Below are positions 11,550 through 12,436 of a stretch of 12,436 bases of DNA, one piece after another (position 1 is the stretch's first letter; each line of letters opens with the position of its first letter). The stretch comes from Bacilli bacterium (lineage in GTDB: Bacteria > Bacillota_I > Bacilli_A > RF39 > UBA660), in assembly GCA_017476705.1 (NCBI GenBank), contig JAFUZI010000102.1:1-12436 (forward strand), in the 5' to 3' direction. Made by a program: the position numbers and the translations under genes. The notes beneath the pieces were generated by a model. It saw only the letters and a program-made list of their open reading frames with translations, was not told the DNA's origin and made no database searches.

Positions 11550-11769
11550 GTAAATTATTTGATTAGAGGAGTAGTTTATATTATTTATCTAAAGAGAATT
11601 GTGAATAAGGTGAGATCACATGATGAATATATTTATGAAGACACTAATCGCTAAATAAATCGTATACTTGCGTTAAAAGTGAAAGAGCATGGAAACATGA
11701 ATTAAGGTGGCACCGCGCATAAAGCGTCCTTAAATCTTGTTTTCATTTTTTATTTTTTAGGAGGATTAT
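11550..11769 (+). ncRNA. T-box leader with Asp (GAC) specifier
   Basis: T-box RNAs sense uncharged tRNA. Stem I is closed by GATTAG (11561-11566) with CTAATC (11644-11649). Its specifier loop has AGGAGTAGT on the 5' side and GAA-GAC-A (11637-11643) on the 3' side, so the specifier is GAC, Asp. AGAGAATTGTG and GGTGAGATCACA (11594-11620) form the distal part. The T-box proper is AAGGTGGCACCGCG (11704-11717); its TGGC pairs with an acceptor end GCCA, agreeing with the G discriminator of tRNA-Asp. The antiterminator pairs TTAAGG (11702-11707) with CCTTAA (11728-11733) and CGC with GCG. Two independent tRNA-matching elements both fit aspS directly downstream. Confidence 0.95.
11689..11758 (+). terminator. 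Possible T-box terminator built on the antiterminator stem
   Basis: Bases 11689-11707 pair with 11728-11746, with mismatches at 11698/11737 and 11701/11734, and T6-A-T6 follows. This long hairpin contains the antiterminator at its top instead of competing with its 3' arm, as T-box terminators usually do. It does compete with a small hairpin CATG-GAAA-CATG (11688-11699). Confidence 0.45.
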
Positions 11770-12436
11770 ATGAAAAAAATATGGAATAATGATTTAACAA
11801 TTAAAAACTTAAATGAAAGTGTTGAAGTATATGGATGGGTAGCTAAAAAAAGAGACTTAGGTGGACTTATATTTATTGATTTAAGAGATAGATCAGGAAT
11901 TGTTCAATTAGTTATTAGACCTGAAAATAAATTCTATGATTTAGCGCTTTCTTTAAAAAGTGAATATGTAATAAAAGCTAAAGGTATAGTAGTTGAAAGA
12001 GAGTCTAAAAATGATACTATTAATAGTGGCGAAATAGAGGTAAATGTTGAGTCTTTAGAACTATTAACAGAATCAAAAGAACTTCCTTTTGAGATTAAAG
12101 ATGATACAACAGCGCTAGAAGATACACGTCTTAAATATAGATACTTAGATATTAGAAGAGATAGCGTTAAAGATAAATTAATTTTAAGAAGTAAAATAAT
12201 GCATTCTATTAGAAATTATTTTAATGAACAAGAATTTATTGAGGTAGAAACTCCAGTATTTTGCAAATCTACACCTGAAGGAGCTAGAGACTATTTAGTA
12301 CCTTCACGTGTTAATCCAGGTAAGTTCTATGCACTACCACAATCACCTCAAATATTTAAACAATTATTAATGGTTGGTGGAATTGAAAGATATTTCCAAA
12401 TTGCTAAATGCTTTAGAGATGAAGATTTAAGAGCAG
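11770..12436 (+). CDS. aspS: Aspartyl-tRNA synthetase, 5' part (cut by window end)
   Basis: AspRS joins aspartate to tRNA-Asp. The 222 visible residues have the N-terminal OB-fold anticodon-binding domain (EVYGWVAKKRDLGGLIFIDLRDR, about 19-41), then the class II catalytic core: PFEIKDDTTALEDTRLKYRYLDIRR in part (106-130), motif 1 around FIEVETPVF (156-164), STPEGARDYLVPSR (167-180), QSPQIFKQLLM (191-201) and the start of motif 2, FRDEDLRA (215-222). Motif 3 and the bacterial GAD insertion would lie beyond the window. AGGAGG (11759-11764) is 5 bases before ATG. Whether it also charges tRNA-Asn cannot be told from this part. It is controlled by the T-box upstream; hisS, its common neighbour, is not between leader and gene. 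Confidence 0.97.
   Translation, partial: MKKIWNNDLTIKNLNESVEVYGWVAKKRDLGGLIFIDLRDRSGIVQLVIRPENKFYDLALSLKSEYVIKAKGIVVERESKNDTINSGEIEVNVESLELLTESKELPFEIKDDTTALEDTRLKYRYLDIRRDSVKDKLILRSKIMHSIRNYFNEQEFIEVETPVFCKSTPEGARDYLVPSRVNPGKFYALPQSPQIFKQLLMVGGIERYFQIAKCFRDEDLRA

Noticed and set aside
1..12436. CRISPR arrays, insertion sequences, tRNA or rRNA genes, prophage genes
   Set aside because: I saw no direct-repeat arrays, transposase frames, inverted-repeat ends or tRNA cloverleafs; the region reads as chromosomal core with a few lineage-specific genes.

Overview
The window is AT-rich DNA with every gene on the + strand, strong Shine-Dalgarno (SD) sites, sigma-A promoters (several TTGACA-17-TATAAT), U-run terminators and RNA leaders typical of Firmicutes (Bacillota). 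TGA is used as a stop (radC and mreC both end in ATGA overlaps), which excludes the Mycoplasma code. The spoIIB-like/radC/mreCD/spoIVFAB/rplU-prp-rpmA order matches the Bacillus subtilis cluster. My inference is a low-GC member of the Bacilli, possibly an uncultured Erysipelotrichales/RF39-like lineage; the family level is not certain.

Layout. (1) 1-1512: the 3' end of one pilin-like gene and a complete type IV pilin-like gene. They share a C-terminal domain and are separated by a terminator and a promoter. (2) 1528-2984: infC-rpmI-rplT behind a consensus promoter and an L20-type attenuator. infC appears to start at AUC, and L20 carries an extra C-terminal SAP/Rho_N-like domain. (3) 3007-4828: two unrecognised paralogous genes, each with its own promoter. 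The promoter and first transcribed bases are almost identical although the proteins have diverged. (4) 4848-6838: parE (topoisomerase IV subunit B), alone, with no parC next to it.

(5) 6886-10482: a tightly packed operon of a SPOR-like membrane protein (position of spoIIB), radC, mreC, mreD, a degenerate M23 protein (position of spoIVFA) and spoIVFB. Compared with B. subtilis, maf, mreB, minC and minD are missing. SpoIVFB keeps its metalloprotease motifs, which suggests sporulation or a derivative of it. (6) 10469-11502: rplU-prp-rpmA behind a consensus promoter and an L21-type leader. Prp is the protease that trims the N-terminal extension seen on this L27. (7) 11515-12436: a T-box with an Asp (GAC) specifier and the 5' part of aspS, cut by the window end.

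Much of the window is translation machinery under RNA-level feedback (L20 leader, L21 leader, T-box), interleaved with cell-shape and sporulation genes. The least explained parts are the paralogous pair at 3039-4828 with its conserved promoter element, the tandem pilin-like genes, and the way the T-box is coupled to aspS.
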